Counted from the stretch's first letter, positions 30,772 to 41,393 are shown. The stretch: 64,000 nucleotides of DNA from Cellvibrio sp. KY-GH-1 (GCF_008806975.1 NZ_CP031728.1:1674001-1738000); one strand, 5' to 3'. Program-made: numbers and translations. The notes: generated by a model not told the origin, from the letters alone.

Positions 30772-30790
30772 AATGATAATAATTCGCATT
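30772..30790. promoter_or_regulatory. Fur-like box between the receptor and the divergent operon
   Basis: AATGATAATAATTCGCATT is a 9-1-9 inverted repeat with 7 of 9 paired positions and the GATAAT core of Fur sites. A second GATAAC-rich stretch lies just before it (30752-30770). Iron repression of the receptor is expected; the divergent operon at 30933 could share it. Confidence 0.65.
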
Positions 30791-30932
30791 TGTTGTTTGT
30801 TATTATCTTGCCTTGAAAATTGTGACGCCATAATCAACCAATTTAGTTATTTGACTTATTGATCATATAACTAAATGCGATTAGGCTTGGCGCCAAATAC
30901 CGCAAGCTGGCCATCTGAGGAGTTGTTAACCT

Positions 30933-31721
30933 ATGAGTAAATCCCTTGCGCCCAAAGCATGGATTTGCGCGTGGCTGTTAACAAACCTTATGGCGCTCCC
31001 GCTTACGGCGGAGGACATACCCCAACCTGACGCAGACTCAACGGATACAACCCTATCCATCCGTTTGGGTGCTGAAGACTCATGGCCGCCCTACTCGAAT
31101 GAACATGGCCAGGGCATATCCACCGAGCTGATCAAAGCCGCTTTTGCCAAAGCCGGCGTGACTCCACATTTTCAGACCCTGCCTTACGCGCGCGTATTGC
31201 ACGACCTTGACTCAGGTAAAATTGATGGCGGCTACAACGTCACGCTGCAGTCCACCACCAAAAATCGCTTCTTGTTTGGCGCCGTGCCTTTACTCAGCGC
31301 GGAGTCTTACTGGTTTTTCAAACCGAATAGCTTTACCAACATCAAACGCATTGAAGACATACCAGCAAAATTCCGCGTAGGGATTATTCGCGATTATGAA
31401 TATGGCGATATCTACGAGCAGCACCGCCACCGCTTTACCGAAATCCAGCTTACGCAGCAATCGCAGATTATTCGCATGTTGAAACAAGGGCGCATCGATG
31501 CCGCCGTTATGTTTGATCGCGAGGCTGAATTTGCATTGAACAAAATGGGGCTGGATAAATCCATAATGGATAAACGCTTTCTCAATCACCGTGGTGATCT
31601 CTACCTGGCGTTTTCACACAAAAGCCCGCGCGCAATATGGCTTGCACAGGAATTTGATAAAGGATTGTTGATGCTGAAACAGTCGGGGGAGTATGATCGC
31701 ATCATTACCGACACTAAATAA
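30933..31721 (+). CDS. Periplasmic solute-binding protein, family 3
   Basis: 262 residues with a signal peptide (about 1-26, cleavage near LTA-ED). The mature protein has the bilobed family-3 pattern: LGAEDSWPPYSNEHGQGIST, LPYARVLHDLDSGKIDGGYN, RVGIIRDYEYG, and KQGRIDAAVMFDREAEF. Members bind polar amino acids or act as ligand sensors. There is no ABC permease or ATPase beside it, so it is not an obvious transport component. First of three plus-strand genes (10-base and 18-base gaps) all encoding exported proteins. Confidence 0.85.
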   Translation: MSKSLAPKAWICAWLLTNLMALPLTAEDIPQPDADSTDTTLSIRLGAEDSWPPYSNEHGQGISTELIKAAFAKAGVTPHFQTLPYARVLHDLDSGKIDGGYNVTLQSTTKNRFLFGAVPLLSAESYWFFKPNSFTNIKRIEDIPAKFRVGIIRDYEYGDIYEQHRHRFTEIQLTQQSQIIRMLKQGRIDAAVMFDREAEFALNKMGLDKSIMDKRFLNHRGDLYLAFSHKSPRAIWLAQEFDKGLLMLKQSGEYDRIITDTK

Positions 31722-31730
31722 GGACATCGA

Positions 31731-32276
31731 ATGTCTCGCTATCACTTTTCTGGCCTGATCACTTTTATAATCTGCTCTGCACTATTGGCCTGCAGCACTA
31801 AGGTCAACAATCCAAATGAGGAACTTCAAAGCACTCAATTTCAAGATCTGCTTACTCCAGTAATAACATATGACTGGAATACACCACTACCGAGCCCGGA
31901 AGGCAAAATATTAATTACTTACCAACTGCCGCAATACGCTCGCGCCGAATTTTACTTTTTCAATCAAAAAATAACTCGCAGGGGCGCTGCCCTCGCGGCC
32001 GTCAAATTATCGAATGAAAATTGCTTAACGGGCCATCAGACTTCTGTAGGATACTCTATTAATAATGGCGAGTTTTATACCAAGTATTTCACCACAGAAC
32101 TGAATTGGGGCAGCCAAAACACTATCAGCATCCACTTAAAAAACGACAAAACAATCCAGGTCACGACCAACAATGAAACTCTGTCCGTCCCCATTACCAC
32201 CTCAAGCCGACGACTCCAAATAGTCTCTTACTACGCACCTATTGAAATAAAACATGTACAGTATTTTTCTGAGTAA
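31731..32276 (+). CDS. Lipoprotein of unknown function
   Basis: 181 residues. Type II signal peptide with lipobox LLAC near residue 21 (MSRYHFSGLITFIICSALLA then C). The mature part is beta-rich and soluble, with no domain that I recognise. It lies between the solute-binding protein and the Sel1/TonB-C protein in one operon, suggesting an envelope role. Confidence 0.7.
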   Translation: MSRYHFSGLITFIICSALLACSTKVNNPNEELQSTQFQDLLTPVITYDWNTPLPSPEGKILITYQLPQYARAEFYFFNQKITRRGAALAAVKLSNENCLTGHQTSVGYSINNGEFYTKYFTTELNWGSQNTISIHLKNDKTIQVTTNNETLSVPITTSSRRLQIVSYYAPIEIKHVQYFSE

Positions 32277-32293
32277 CATTTAAGGAGCCCAGG

Positions 32294-33679
32294 ATGCGCC
32301 CAATACATACACTGGTTAATTTATCACTGTTATTTGCTATTCCATTCTGCAGTCTTGCACAAGCTGATTTTGAATTGGGAATGAGCTACTACGAGACCAA
32401 AGAATTTGATAAAGCCTACAAAGAATTTTATGAAGCAGCTCAATACGGTGATCACGACGCCCAGAATAATGTTGGCGCCATGTACTATCGCGGCGAGCAT
32501 GTTGAGAAAAACACAGTTATAGCCTACGCGTGGATGGCGCTCGCCGCCCAGAAAAAGACCAACGATACAACAGCAATTCACTCAAAAATTTATGCACGCC
32601 TGAATGAGGCCGACAAAAAGCTAGCGGACGATGAATATAAAAAGATCTTCAATCTTTACAGCGATGAAAGCATAGAAAAAAAGCTAACGCCTACATTTAC
32701 GGGCTCCAATATATACGCAAAAAAACAGCGCCCAATTAAATTGGTAACTCCTCCATACCCCCCCTCTATGGTCAGACAAGGCAGATCAGGCTTTGTGGAC
32801 ACCATCTATACAATCGACAAAAATGGAACTACTCGCGACCATATAGTCACCTACGCCAGCTCTGAAGCTTTTGAAGAGGCTGCATTGCTAGCACTACGTA
32901 AATTCCAATATGAACCCATGAAAATTAACAATAAACCTGTCGATGTTAACGGCATTAAAAATCGCTTCAGGTTTGAAATGGAAGGCGCAGAATACAACAA
33001 GAAGAAATTGACCAAAATTATCGATGAAAAACGCGAGCAGGCTAAAAATGGTAACAGCAGTGATAAATTGGGTTTTGCCTACTTTCTAGAAGTAATTCCC
33101 TCGCTGGTGAGTGATTTTGAAATCACCGACAACCCTAACGAGTGGTACGTCAGCGCCGCCACCCAAGGCAGTGGTGCAGCGAGTTATTTCCTTGGGCGCA
33201 ATATTCTCTACGGCAATATGTGTACGCAGGATAATACACAGAGCATGGGCTGGCTGTTAAAGGCAGCAAAAGCCGGGATTTCTGACGCACAGTATATGCT
33301 TGCAATAGAATCCTTCAGCGGCGCGCGTTTTGAGAAAAATGAAAAGAAAGGCTTCTATTGGTTAAAACGTGCAGCACAGAGCAGTTTAGCTGCCCGTTTA
33401 CGTTATGCATGGATTCTTTCTACGCACCCTGATACCAAGTATCGCAATGGAACCCTGGCTAACGAGCTTATTAAAACAATTGAAAAAAATTACACCGACA
33501 AGCAAACCTATTACAAAACCAAGGCCGCTACCGCTGCAGAAAATGGTGATTTTAACGCAGCCGTAAAATGGCAAAACGCCGCACTCGACGATGCTAAAGA
33601 ATTGGCTTTGCCATTGAATAATCTCGAACAACAGCTAGCCAGTTACTCAGCAAAAAAATCTTGGCGCGAAGAAATTTAA
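32294..33679 (+). CDS. Exported Sel1-repeat protein with a TonB C-terminal domain
   Basis: 461 residues, signal peptide about 1-24 (CSLAQA-DF). Sel1/TPR-like repeats near the N-terminus (FELGMSYYETKEFDKAYKEF ... AAQYGDHDAQNNVGAMYYRG), a TonB C-terminal domain at about 150-232 (TPPYPPSMVRQGRSGFVDTI; ALRKFQYEPMKINNKPVDVN), then more Sel1-like repeats (about 285-375). Classical TonB has a membrane anchor and proline-rich spacer; both are missing here, so this protein is probably a periplasmic binding or scaffold protein rather than an energy transducer. Ribosome site AAGGAG lies seven bases before the ATG. A shared terminator follows. Confidence 0.82.
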   Translation: MRPIHTLVNLSLLFAIPFCSLAQADFELGMSYYETKEFDKAYKEFYEAAQYGDHDAQNNVGAMYYRGEHVEKNTVIAYAWMALAAQKKTNDTTAIHSKIYARLNEADKKLADDEYKKIFNLYSDESIEKKLTPTFTGSNIYAKKQRPIKLVTPPYPPSMVRQGRSGFVDTIYTIDKNGTTRDHIVTYASSEAFEEAALLALRKFQYEPMKINNKPVDVNGIKNRFRFEMEGAEYNKKKLTKIIDEKREQAKNGNSSDKLGFAYFLEVIPSLVSDFEITDNPNEWYVSAATQGSGAASYFLGRNILYGNMCTQDNTQSMGWLLKAAKAGISDAQYMLAIESFSGARFEKNEKKGFYWLKRAAQSSLAARLRYAWILSTHPDTKYRNGTLANELIKTIEKNYTDKQTYYKTKAATAAENGDFNAAVKWQNAALDDAKELALPLNNLEQQLASYSAKKSWREEI

Positions 33680-33697
33680 TTTTCTCGCCAGATAAAA

Positions 33698-33726
33698 AAA
33701 TACCGCCATGTGGCGGTATTTTTTTG
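33698..33726. terminator. Bidirectional terminator between the operon and nfuA
   Basis: TACCGCCA (33701-33708) pairs with TGGCGGTA (33711-33718), extended by A/T pairs and flanked by A and T runs on either side, so it serves both converging transcripts. Confidence 0.9.
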
Positions 33727-33745
33727 ACGATCAAAATAGGCTCGA

Positions 33746-34333
33746 TTACATATAAGCGTTGGTGCGATCCGTGTGATCAGTCACATCACGAATACCTTTT
33801 AATTCCGGTAACTTATCCATCAATTGCACCTCAATACCTTGTTTCAAGGTAATTGCCACGGAACCACAACCCTGGCAACCGCCGCCAAACTTCAACACAG
33901 CAATCATGTCCTCAGTGACTTCGACCAAACTGACATTGCCGCCATGGGAAGCAAGACTTGGATTTACATCATTATAAAGCACGTAATTGATGCGATCTTC
34001 CAATGGGCTATCGTCAGTTACACGGGGCATCTTGGAGTTAGGGGCGCGGATAGTGAGCTGCCCTCCCATGCGATCCGGTGAGTAATCTACCTTGGCATCT
34101 TCCAGAAACGGCAGGCTGCGCTCCTCAAAGTAGGCCTTAAAGCCATTCAGCGGAACAATTACATCCCCTTCTTTTTCCTCGCCAGGGCGGCAGTAAGCGA
34201 TGCAGGTTTCTGCGCTGGGAGTCCCCGGGTTGGCAACAAACATGCGAATGCCAATACCGTCATTGTCTTTTTGCTTGTCCAGCAGTTCTTTGAGATACGT
34301 TTGGGCGGATTCAGTGATATCTACGTTGACCAT
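33746..34333 (-). CDS. nfuA: Fe/S biogenesis protein NfuA
   Basis: 195 residues, usual length. The N-terminal degenerate A-type domain (1-100) lacks the three-cysteine cluster set; the C-terminal NifU domain carries FGGGCQGCG (C153, C156), which holds a 4Fe-4S cluster at the dimer interface and passes it to client proteins, notably under oxidative or iron stress. It stands alone on the minus strand, convergent with the preceding operon. Confidence 0.97.
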   Translation of the reverse strand: MVNVDITESAQTYLKELLDKQKDNDGIGIRMFVANPGTPSAETCIAYCRPGEEKEGDVIVPLNGFKAYFEERSLPFLEDAKVDYSPDRMGGQLTIRAPNSKMPRVTDDSPLEDRINYVLYNDVNPSLASHGGNVSLVEVTEDMIAVLKFGGGCQGCGSVAITLKQGIEVQLMDKLPELKGIRDVTDHTDRTNAYM

Positions 34334-34670
34334 ATAAACCTTTCGATGAACCTCTCGCGGGCGAGCAAATAATACCCGATTAATTTACTCAGGTATTCTA
34401 CTCAAGGATCACCTATTTCGCATCAGAAATTTCTTGTTAGCCCTACACCTTATACGCCGTTTATATAACCAGAATGTGTTTTTTGGCGCCATGCAGGAAG
34501 CCAAGGTTATCTCCAGACGCCGCTTTTAGCCGCTCGTCGGATAACCAATGCCATAGAGAAATTTAATTACGTAATAATGTCTTAAGGAAACTATGATTTT
34601 ATGGTGTGAAGTATGCATACATACTAATGTGAATCATGTAGCATTTCGCGCCAAACCGGAGTATCCAACT
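34334..34670. other. Intergenic region upstream of nfuA, with a palindrome
   Basis: No gene. AGTATG-CATA-CATACT (34610-34625) is a perfect 16-base palindrome 45 bases before the next start codon and could be an operator. Confidence 0.5.
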
Positions 34671-34895
34671 ATGTACAATGAAACAAGCGACTTTTTACTC
34701 AATTCCAAGAACCTTCGCATCACCGTTTATTTGAGTCTGGTTGTCGCGCATTTAATCTTCGGCATGCTTTATCAAGAATCAATTGCAATTGCAGCAATTG
34801 GTTTTGCGTTTTTTGCAGCACTGGTGTTACTTCAGCTGCGCCCAGCCCAAGGCCATGCGATTAAAGTAGAAAAAACCGTCCATTTGGACAAATAA
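34671..34895 (+). CDS. Small two-helix membrane protein
   Basis: 74 residues from ATG 34671, with CGGAG nine bases upstream. The frame is open 26 codons further but that part looks non-coding. Two hydrophobic segments (about 17-36 and 40-58) and a short basic tail. Family not recognised. Single gene ahead of metH; a weak hairpin (GCCCC 34933-34937 with GGGGC 34948-34952) follows it. Confidence 0.55.
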   Translation: MYNETSDFLLNSKNLRITVYLSLVVAHLIFGMLYQESIAIAAIGFAFFAALVLLQLRPAQGHAIKVEKTVHLDK

Positions 34896-35120
34896 CGCAG
34901 ATAAACCGGCCTTTTCAGGTCTATCTGCTAAAGCCCCGAACCCAAGTGGGGCACATCGATTTGATTCTGAACAATATATGTTCATGATCTCGCTCCCCGT
35001 CTCTCTAATAAGCACTTAGCCCTGCTTTTCTGCTAGAATTCACGCCATCTTCTATATCAATTTTTTTTGATATTGCTTCAGCAATTCTTATTCCCCACGA
35101 TTTCCATTGATAGGTTTTCC

Positions 35121-38100
35121 ATGACTGCACCCGCTGCCCTGCAAGCCCGTATTGATACCCTCCAAAACGCCATAAAAGAGCGCATCCTGATCCTCGATGG
35201 GGGCATGGGCACCATGATCCAAAGCTACAAGCTCAAAGAGGCCGACTACCGTGGCGCGCGCTTTGCCGATTACCATATGGATATCGCCGGCAATAACGAC
35301 CTGCTTTGTATTACCAAGCCCGACGTAATCCGTGAGATTCAGCGCGCTTACCTTGAGGCAGGTGCAGACATACTGGAAACCAACACTTTCAACTCCACGC
35401 GCATCTCCATGGCCGATTACGACATGGAAGACCTGGTGCCCGAGCTTAACTTTGCCGCCGCCCGTCTTGCCCGCGAACTTTGCGATGAACTTACCGCTCA
35501 AAATCCGGCCAAGCCACGCTTTGTGGCCGGGGTGCTTGGCCCCACCAGCCGCACCTGTTCTATTTCACCTGACGTGAACGATCCTGGCGCACGTAACGTA
35601 ACCTTTGATCAACTGGTCGAAAACTACGTGGAAGCCACCGATGCCTTGGTAAAAGGCGGTGCCGATATTATTTTGATCGAAACTATTTTCGATACGCTCA
35701 ATGCCAAGGCCGCTGTGTTTGCGGTACAAAAATATTTTGATGATGTCGGTTTTGAATTGCCGATTATGATTTCCGGTACCATTACCGACGCCTCCGGCCG
35801 TACCCTTTCCGGGCAAACCACTGAAGCCTTCTATAACTCACTCGCTCACGCACGCCCACTCAGTATGGGATTAAACTGCGCACTGGGCGCAAAAGAATTA
35901 CGTCAGTACGTGCAGGAAATGTCGCGCGTGGCTAATTGTTTTGTTTCTGCACACCCCAACGCCGGTCTGCCCAATGAATTTGGTGAGTACGATCAAACCG
36001 CGCAAGAAATGGTGGCAATTGTTGAAGAATTTGCAGCCAGTGGATTCTTGAATATTATCGGTGGTTGTTGTGGTACTACTCCCGCACACATCAAAGCGCT
36101 CGCCGAGGTAATGAGCAAGTATTCTCCGCGCCCAATTCCAAACATTGAACCCGCCTGCCGTTTATCCGGCCTTGAGCCCTTTAACATCACTAAGGATTCG
36201 CTGTTTGTAAACGTGGGTGAGCGTTGCAACGTTACCGGATCAGCAAAATTTAAACGATTGATTGTGGAAGAAGATTATTCCACCGCACTGGAAGTTGCCC
36301 TGGAGCAAGTTGAAAACGGTGCGCAGGTAATCGATATCAACATGGACGAAGGTATGCTCGATGCCGAAAAAGCCATGGTGCGCTTCCTCAATTTAATTGC
36401 AGGCGAACCGGATATTGCCCGCGTGCCCATTATGGTGGACTCATCCAAATGGGAAGTCATCGAAGCTGGCTTGAAATGCATTCAAGGTAAACCTATCGTT
36501 AACTCCATCTCCCTCAAAGAGGGCGAAGAAGAATTCCTCGCTAAAGCAAAATTATGTATGCGTTACGGCGCCGCTGTAGTGGTGATGGCATTTGATGAAA
36601 CCGGCCAAGCCGACACCATGGCCCGCAAGCAGGAAATTTGTGAGCGTTCCTACCGCACGCTCGTCGATAAATTAAATTTCCCACCCGAAGATATTATTTT
36701 CGACCCCAATATTTTTGCGGTCGCTACGGGCATAGAAGAGCACAACAACTACGCGGTGGATTTTATTGAAGCCACCCGCTGGATTCGTACCAATCTGCCG
36801 CACGCAGGTGTGAGCGGCGGCGTATCTAACGTGTCGTTTTCTTTTCGCGGCAACAATCCGGTACGTGAAGCAATCCACTCGGTATTTTTGTATCACGCGA
36901 TCAAAGCCGGTATGAATATGGGTATCGTTAACGCCAGCCAGCTGGCGGTGTATGACGATTTACCACAAGAATTAAAAGACAAAGTTGAAGACGTTATTCT
37001 TAATCGCCATGCAGGCGGCACTGAAGCGTTACTGGATATCGCCGAAAAATATCGGGGTGAAGGCGGAACCGGAGAAACAAAAGAAGATGCCGAATGGCGC
37101 TCACTACCTATCGCCAAACGTATCGAGCATGCGCTGGTAAAAGGCATTTCCACACATATTGTGGAAGATACAGAAGAAGCCCGCCAACACTACCCTCGCC
37201 CGCTCGATGTTATCGAAGGTCCGCTGATGGACGGCATGAATGTGGTGGGTGATTTATTTGGGGCCGGCAAAATGTTTTTGCCGCAAGTGGTGAAATCAGC
37301 ACGCGTAATGAAGCAATCCGTAGCTTACTTACAGCCGTATATAGAAGCCGAAAAAACCGAAGCATCAAAACCTAACGGAAAAATTTTGATGGCTACTGTG
37401 AAAGGCGATGTGCACGATATCGGCAAAAATATTGTCGGCGTAGTACTGCAATGTAATAACTTTGAAGTAGTTGATCTGGGTGTGATGGTGCCCTGTGATA
37501 AAATTATCGACACCGCCATTGAACAAAACTGCGACATTATCGGCCTATCAGGTTTGATCACCCCATCGCTGGACGAAATGGTATTTGTTGGTCGTGAAAT
37601 GGAACGTCGCGGCATTAATAAGCCCTTGCTGATTGGCGGCGCCACTACCTCCAAGGCGCACACTGCAGTAAAAATAGATCCAGTATTTAAACTGAATCAG
37701 GTCGTGTATGTGGCTGACGCCTCGCGTGCGGTGGGTGTTGCCAGTACATTACTCTCTGATGAATTGCGCCCGAAATTTGTTGAAGATATCCAACAAGAAT
37801 ATGTAGAAGTGCGCGAACGCAACGCTAATCGCAAACCGCGCGGCACTGTCCGCACCTACCCTGAAGCCATTGCGAAGGGATTAAAACTGGAATGGGACAA
37901 TTACACTCCGCCAAAACCTGCCTTCACTGGTGTAAAAGTATTTGAAGATTACGATTTAAATAGTTTGGTCGATTTTATCGATTGGACGCCCTTCTTTATC
38001 AGTTGGGACCTCGCTGGCAAATTTCCCAAAATTCTGGAGGATGAAATTGTCGGTGAAGCGGCGCGCAGCCTCTGGGACGATGCGCAAAAAATGTTGCGCA

Positions 38101-38843
38101 AATTAATCGATGAAAAATTAATAAAAGCCAACGGCGTTATTGGCTTCTGGCCAGCCAACACAGTCAATGCGGATGATATTGCCGTATTTGATTCTACTGG
38201 CAACACAATTTCCACTCTGCACCACATTCGCCAACAACACCTGAAACAAGGCAACGAAAGTAAACCGCACCACTCGTTGGCCGACTTTGTTGCCCCCAAA
38301 GAATCCGGTAAACAGGATTACATCGGCGGCTTTGCGGTAACCACTGGCATAGGCACAGAAGAATTGGCCAAGCAGTATCAAAACGCTGGCGATGACTACA
38401 ACAGCATTATGGTTAAAGCCCTCGCCGACCGTTTAGCCGAAGCCTTTGCCGAACACATGCATCAACGCGTGCGCAAAGAATTCTGGGGCTACGCCAGCGA
38501 TGAAACCCTGGATAACGAAGCGCTGATCAAAGAAAAATACCAAGGCATCCGCCCCGCTCCCGGCTACCCCGCCTGCCCGGATCACACCGAAAAAGCATCG
38601 CTGTTTAAATTGCTCGATGCCGAGAAAAATACTGGCATTACGTTAACTGAACACTTCGCGATGTTACCGACGGCCGCTGTATCCGGCTGGTATTTCTCCC
38701 ACCCTGACTCGGTGTATTTCAATACCGATAAGATTGAGAAAGATCAGGTGGAAAGTTTGGCGCAGCGCAAGGGTGTGAGTGTGCAGGAAGTAGAAAGATG
38801 GTTGAGCCCCGTACTCGCTTACGAACCCGGCGCTACGGAGTAA
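35121..38843 (+). CDS. metH: Cobalamin-dependent methionine synthase
   Basis: 1240 residues from ATG 35121 (AGG seven bases upstream; an 18-codon upstream extension is rejected). Transfers methyl from 5-methyltetrahydrofolate to homocysteine through methylcobalamin. Domains: homocysteine-binding (about 15-340, zinc cysteines in GLNCALG and GGCCGTTP), folate-binding (about 350-640, [11 protein letters not shown]), cobalamin cap ([20 protein letters not shown]) and B12-binding domain with DVHDIG (D763, H765, G768), then the AdoMet-dependent reactivation domain (about 910-1230, [15 protein letters not shown]). The leader contains ATATCAA (35054-35060) mirrored by TTGATAT (35067-35073); no cobalamin or SAM riboswitch is recognised. 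Confidence 0.97.
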   Translation: MTAPAALQARIDTLQNAIKERILILDGGMGTMIQSYKLKEADYRGARFADYHMDIAGNNDLLCITKPDVIREIQRAYLEAGADILETNTFNSTRISMADYDMEDLVPELNFAAARLARELCDELTAQNPAKPRFVAGVLGPTSRTCSISPDVNDPGARNVTFDQLVENYVEATDALVKGGADIILIETIFDTLNAKAAVFAVQKYFDDVGFELPIMISGTITDASGRTLSGQTTEAFYNSLAHARPLSMGLNCALGAKELRQYVQEMSRVANCFVSAHPNAGLPNEFGEYDQTAQEMVAIVEEFAASGFLNIIGGCCGTTPAHIKALAEVMSKYSPRPIPNIEPACRLSGLEPFNITKDSLFVNVGERCNVTGSAKFKRLIVEEDYSTALEVALEQVENGAQVIDINMDEGMLDAEKAMVRFLNLIAGEPDIARVPIMVDSSKWEVIEAGLKCIQGKPIVNSISLKEGEEEFLAKAKLCMRYGAAVVVMAFDETGQADTMARKQEICERSYRTLVDKLNFPPEDIIFDPNIFAVATGIEEHNNYAVDFIEATRWIRTNLPHAGVSGGVSNVSFSFRGNNPVREAIHSVFLYHAIKAGMNMGIVNASQLAVYDDLPQELKDKVEDVILNRHAGGTEALLDIAEKYRGEGGTGETKEDAEWRSLPIAKRIEHALVKGISTHIVEDTEEARQHYPRPLDVIEGPLMDGMNVVGDLFGAGKMFLPQVVKSARVMKQSVAYLQPYIEAEKTEASKPNGKILMATVKGDVHDIGKNIVGVVLQCNNFEVVDLGVMVPCDKIIDTAIEQNCDIIGLSGLITPSLDEMVFVGREMERRGINKPLLIGGATTSKAHTAVKIDPVFKLNQVVYVADASRAVGVASTLLSDELRPKFVEDIQQEYVEVRERNANRKPRGTVRTYPEAIAKGLKLEWDNYTPPKPAFTGVKVFEDYDLNSLVDFIDWTPFFISWDLAGKFPKILEDEIVGEAARSLWDDAQKMLRKLIDEKLIKANGVIGFWPANTVNADDIAVFDSTGNTISTLHHIRQQHLKQGNESKPHHSLADFVAPKESGKQDYIGGFAVTTGIGTEELAKQYQNAGDDYNSIMVKALADRLAEAFAEHMHQRVRKEFWGYASDETLDNEALIKEKYQGIRPAPGYPACPDHTEKASLFKLLDAEKNTGITLTEHFAMLPTAAVSGWYFSHPDSVYFNTDKIEKDQVESLAQRKGVSVQEVERWLSPVLAYEPGATE

Positions 38844-38846
38844 ATT

Positions 38847-38932
38847 GTAGCCCGCAAGGAGTGCAACGGATTGCGGGGATTTATCGAGAGATGAAACCCC
38901 TCCCTCGCATTTCGCTAGACTGTTTGCGGGAC
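38847..38932. repeat. REP-like inverted pair, copy 2 (after metH)
   Basis: Begins GTAGCCCGCAAGGAGTGCAA three bases after the metH stop and ends with CGCATTTCGCTAGAC...GCGGGAC. It matches the copy at 14919-15007 in both arms with substitutions. It may protect or end the metH transcript. Confidence 0.7.
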
Positions 38933-39810
38933 ACTTGCTGTTTTTACGTACCGAACAAAACGATAATTAACTAGTCATGTAGGGATTAAAATGGATCTAG
39001 CAAATTTTTTTAGTACAAAAATAACTGATAACACTCACAAAGAGTTCGCATTTACCAATAAGCAGGAACTGATAGAGTTTCTAAGCACTGAAATTGAATA
39101 TTGGAGTGCAGCAGAAAAAGAATGGTTAGAAAATAACTCTTCCGCTCAACTCCCAAGATTTTTCTCATCAGCCCGCACCTTGTCACAAGCACAGAATTAC
39201 GCCGAACACAACCGAATAGCCGAAATCGACCAGCTACATCTAGAGCATTCTTGGTTATACAGTAAACACGAATTTACATCTTCATACGTAGCTCTTGCTA
39301 GAAAACTGGAACCAGACGCATTAAAGGGATATTACTTCGCAACTGCAAATTTAAATCCAGAATCAGTAAATCCTCAACTTATCTTGGGTATGGTGTTAGG
39401 TTATGAGTCTCTAAATTCATTTACATCAATTGCTGACAGAATAACCAAAGCAAAATCCGAATTCTCTCAATTAATGAATGACTCAGAAAAAACAAGGAAG
39501 CAATACGAGCAAAGATTTATTGAACAAGAAAGGAAGCATAATGAATTTTTAACACTAAAAGAGCCAGGAAAATTCTGGGAAGATCAAGCAAAAACATATC
39601 AAATGCAAGGTTGGCTTTGGTCTCTAATACTTGGATTGTCAGTTACATTAGGCTTAATAGCAGCAAGCAATTTCTATATTGCATGGCTCAGCGGAAGTGA
39701 CCTAAGAATAGGTTTTAACACATTGCATGGTGTTGTTATACTCGGGGTGATAGTAACGTTTTTCGGATTTGCATGTAGAATTCTTTCAAAACTGGCCCTT
39801 AGCTCTTTTC

Positions 39811-41113
39811 GAGCCTGTAAAAAATTCTGTGTAACTGCCAGCTCAACGATAATCCATCAATCGCTCATCAAACACAATCATAAAATGATTGAGCGCTGCT
39901 CTCCAATTGCGAATGGGCATAGTCCATTTTTTGGAGGCATCCTGGATTGCCAAGAAAATCACTTTCTTGGCTGATTCATCCGTTGGAAATAATTTGCGCT
40001 TTTTGATTGCCTGACGGATTACGCTATTCAGCGATTCAATCGCGTTGGTGGTGTAAATTGCGCGACGAATGTCTTCAGGGTAAGCAAACAAGGTGCGTAT
40101 ATTTTCCCAATGGGTATGCCAGCAGCGACTAATTTGCGGGTACTTTTCATCCCAGCGCGCACCGAGCTGCGCGAGCGCCAGCAGTGCCTCTTCTTCAGTG
40201 ATGGATTGGTAAATTCGCTTCAGGTCTGCCGTAACGGCTTTGTAGTCCCTCCACGGCACGTATTTCACTGAGTTGCGTACCATGTGTACGATGCACAGTT
40301 GAATCTGCGTTTCGGGAAAGGCCGCGTTAATCGCCTCCGGAAACCCTTTTAGCCCGTCAACGCATGCGATCAAAATGTCTCGAACACCGCGATTCTGTAG
40401 CTCCGTCAGCACGCCCAGCCAAAATTTTGAGCCTTCATTTTCCGAGAGCCACATGCCTAATAATTCTTTCTGGCCCTCCATGGTAACGCCCAATGCAAGG
40501 TAAATGGATTTGTTGATAACCTGCTTATCCTGGCGAATCTTTACCACGATGCAGTCGAGATAAACAATAGGATAAACCGAATCCAGCGGGCGCGATTGCC
40601 ATTCGACGACCTGCTCAATAACAGCATCTGTCACTTTGGAAATAAGAGTAGCAGAGACGTCTGCACCATACATGTCCTTGAAAGTGGCTACGATTTCGCG
40701 GGTGGTCATGCCCTTGGCGTAGAGGCTTAGTATTTTGTCATCCATCGACGTAAAGCGGGTTTGGTGTTTCTTCACCAACTGCGGCTCAAAGCTGCCTTCG
40801 CGATCACGCGGCGTTTTGAGCTCCATCTCACCGTCTTCCGTTTTCAGGGTTTTGGTGGTGTAGCCGTTGCGGCTATTGGCAGCACCTGATTTTTGGTGTT
40901 TCTCGTAGCCAAGATGGGCATCAAGTTCACCGTTGAGAGCTGCCTCAACGGTGATTTTGGTGAGCATTTGACTGAAGTCGCTCAGGTCTTTCTCAGTCTT
41001 CATGTGCTTTGCTGCTTCGCGCGCAAAGGCTTCAAGGTCTTTTTTGTTCATACTGTTTATCCTGCCTATATGAGGTTAATGATAAACAGTTACACAGATT
41101 TATTTACAGTCTC
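39811..41113 (-). mobile_element. IS256-family insertion sequence, 1303 bp, intact
   Basis: The terminal inverted repeats are 27 bases with 24 matches: left end starts GAGCCTGTAAAAAATTCTG (39811), right end is the reverse complement of GAGACTGTAAATAAATCTG (ending 41113). The 8-base target duplication CTCTTTTC is at 39803-39810 and 41114-41121, identical on both sides. One full transposase gene lies inside. Perfect duplication and intact ends point to a recent insertion. Confidence 0.95.
39843..41051 (-). CDS. IS256-family transposase
   Basis: 402 residues, complete. N-terminal DNA-binding region, then the RNase-H-like core with the DDE triad at D166 (VYLDCIVVK), D232 (IACVDGLKG) and E339 (TTNAIESLN); the C-x2-H motif CIVHMVRN after the second aspartate is typical of the family. 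It catalyses copy-out transposition of the surrounding 1.3-kb element. Length and residues indicate an active enzyme. Confidence 0.96.
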   Translation of the reverse strand: MNKKDLEAFAREAAKHMKTEKDLSDFSQMLTKITVEAALNGELDAHLGYEKHQKSGAANSRNGYTTKTLKTEDGEMELKTPRDREGSFEPQLVKKHQTRFTSMDDKILSLYAKGMTTREIVATFKDMYGADVSATLISKVTDAVIEQVVEWQSRPLDSVYPIVYLDCIVVKIRQDKQVINKSIYLALGVTMEGQKELLGMWLSENEGSKFWLGVLTELQNRGVRDILIACVDGLKGFPEAINAAFPETQIQLCIVHMVRNSVKYVPWRDYKAVTADLKRIYQSITEEEALLALAQLGARWDEKYPQISRCWHTHWENIRTLFAYPEDIRRAIYTTNAIESLNSVIRQAIKKRKLFPTDESAKKVIFLAIQDASKKWTMPIRNWRAALNHFMIVFDERLMDYR

Positions 41114-41393
41114 CTCTTTTCATTTGATGAGAGACGCTCAAGAAAGAAAACTACTCACATATTTATACTTGTCATTAAACAAAGATAATCAACTCGATCA
41201 AAACTCAAGAGAAATTATTCTTCAATCACTTTTTAGTCGCTCTGATTCTGGCCTTTTATCTGGTGATTCCTCACCAACAATGCCAGGGGGGCTCAATGAA
41301 ATAATAAAAACCCTCAAAAATAATTAAACTTATTGCCGCCCTGACAAATCACTGTTGGGGTTCGTTCCTCACCACCAACCTACGCTTGCTATC

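Larger units (their letters stand above)
38991..41327 (+). pseudogene. Membrane protein gene (DUF6161-like) split by an IS256-type element
   Basis: The 5' part is 38991-39810 and the 3' part 41122-41327. Removing the insertion and one copy of the target duplication rejoins them in frame to 341 codons (820 + 206 bases). The product has an N-terminal hydrophilic region, a coiled segment with EKTRKQYEQRFIEQERKHNE (about 163-182), two membrane helices (about 208-225 and 245-265) and a conserved-looking tail (HLMRDAQERKLLTYLYLSL; LFSRSDSGLLSGDSSPTMPG). The tail is reminiscent of DUF6161-type proteins; function unknown. As it stands, the 5' frame reads into the element and would give a 327-residue hybrid without the native tail. 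Confidence 0.88.

Noticed and set aside
34990..35120. Cobalamin or SAM riboswitch before metH
   Set aside because: No B12-box or SAM-type core seen; only a short ATATCAA/TTGATAT hairpin.
40893..41327. A 144-codon gene starting inside the insertion sequence
   Set aside because: Its first half is antisense to the transposase; the second half is the 3' end of the interrupted membrane-protein gene.
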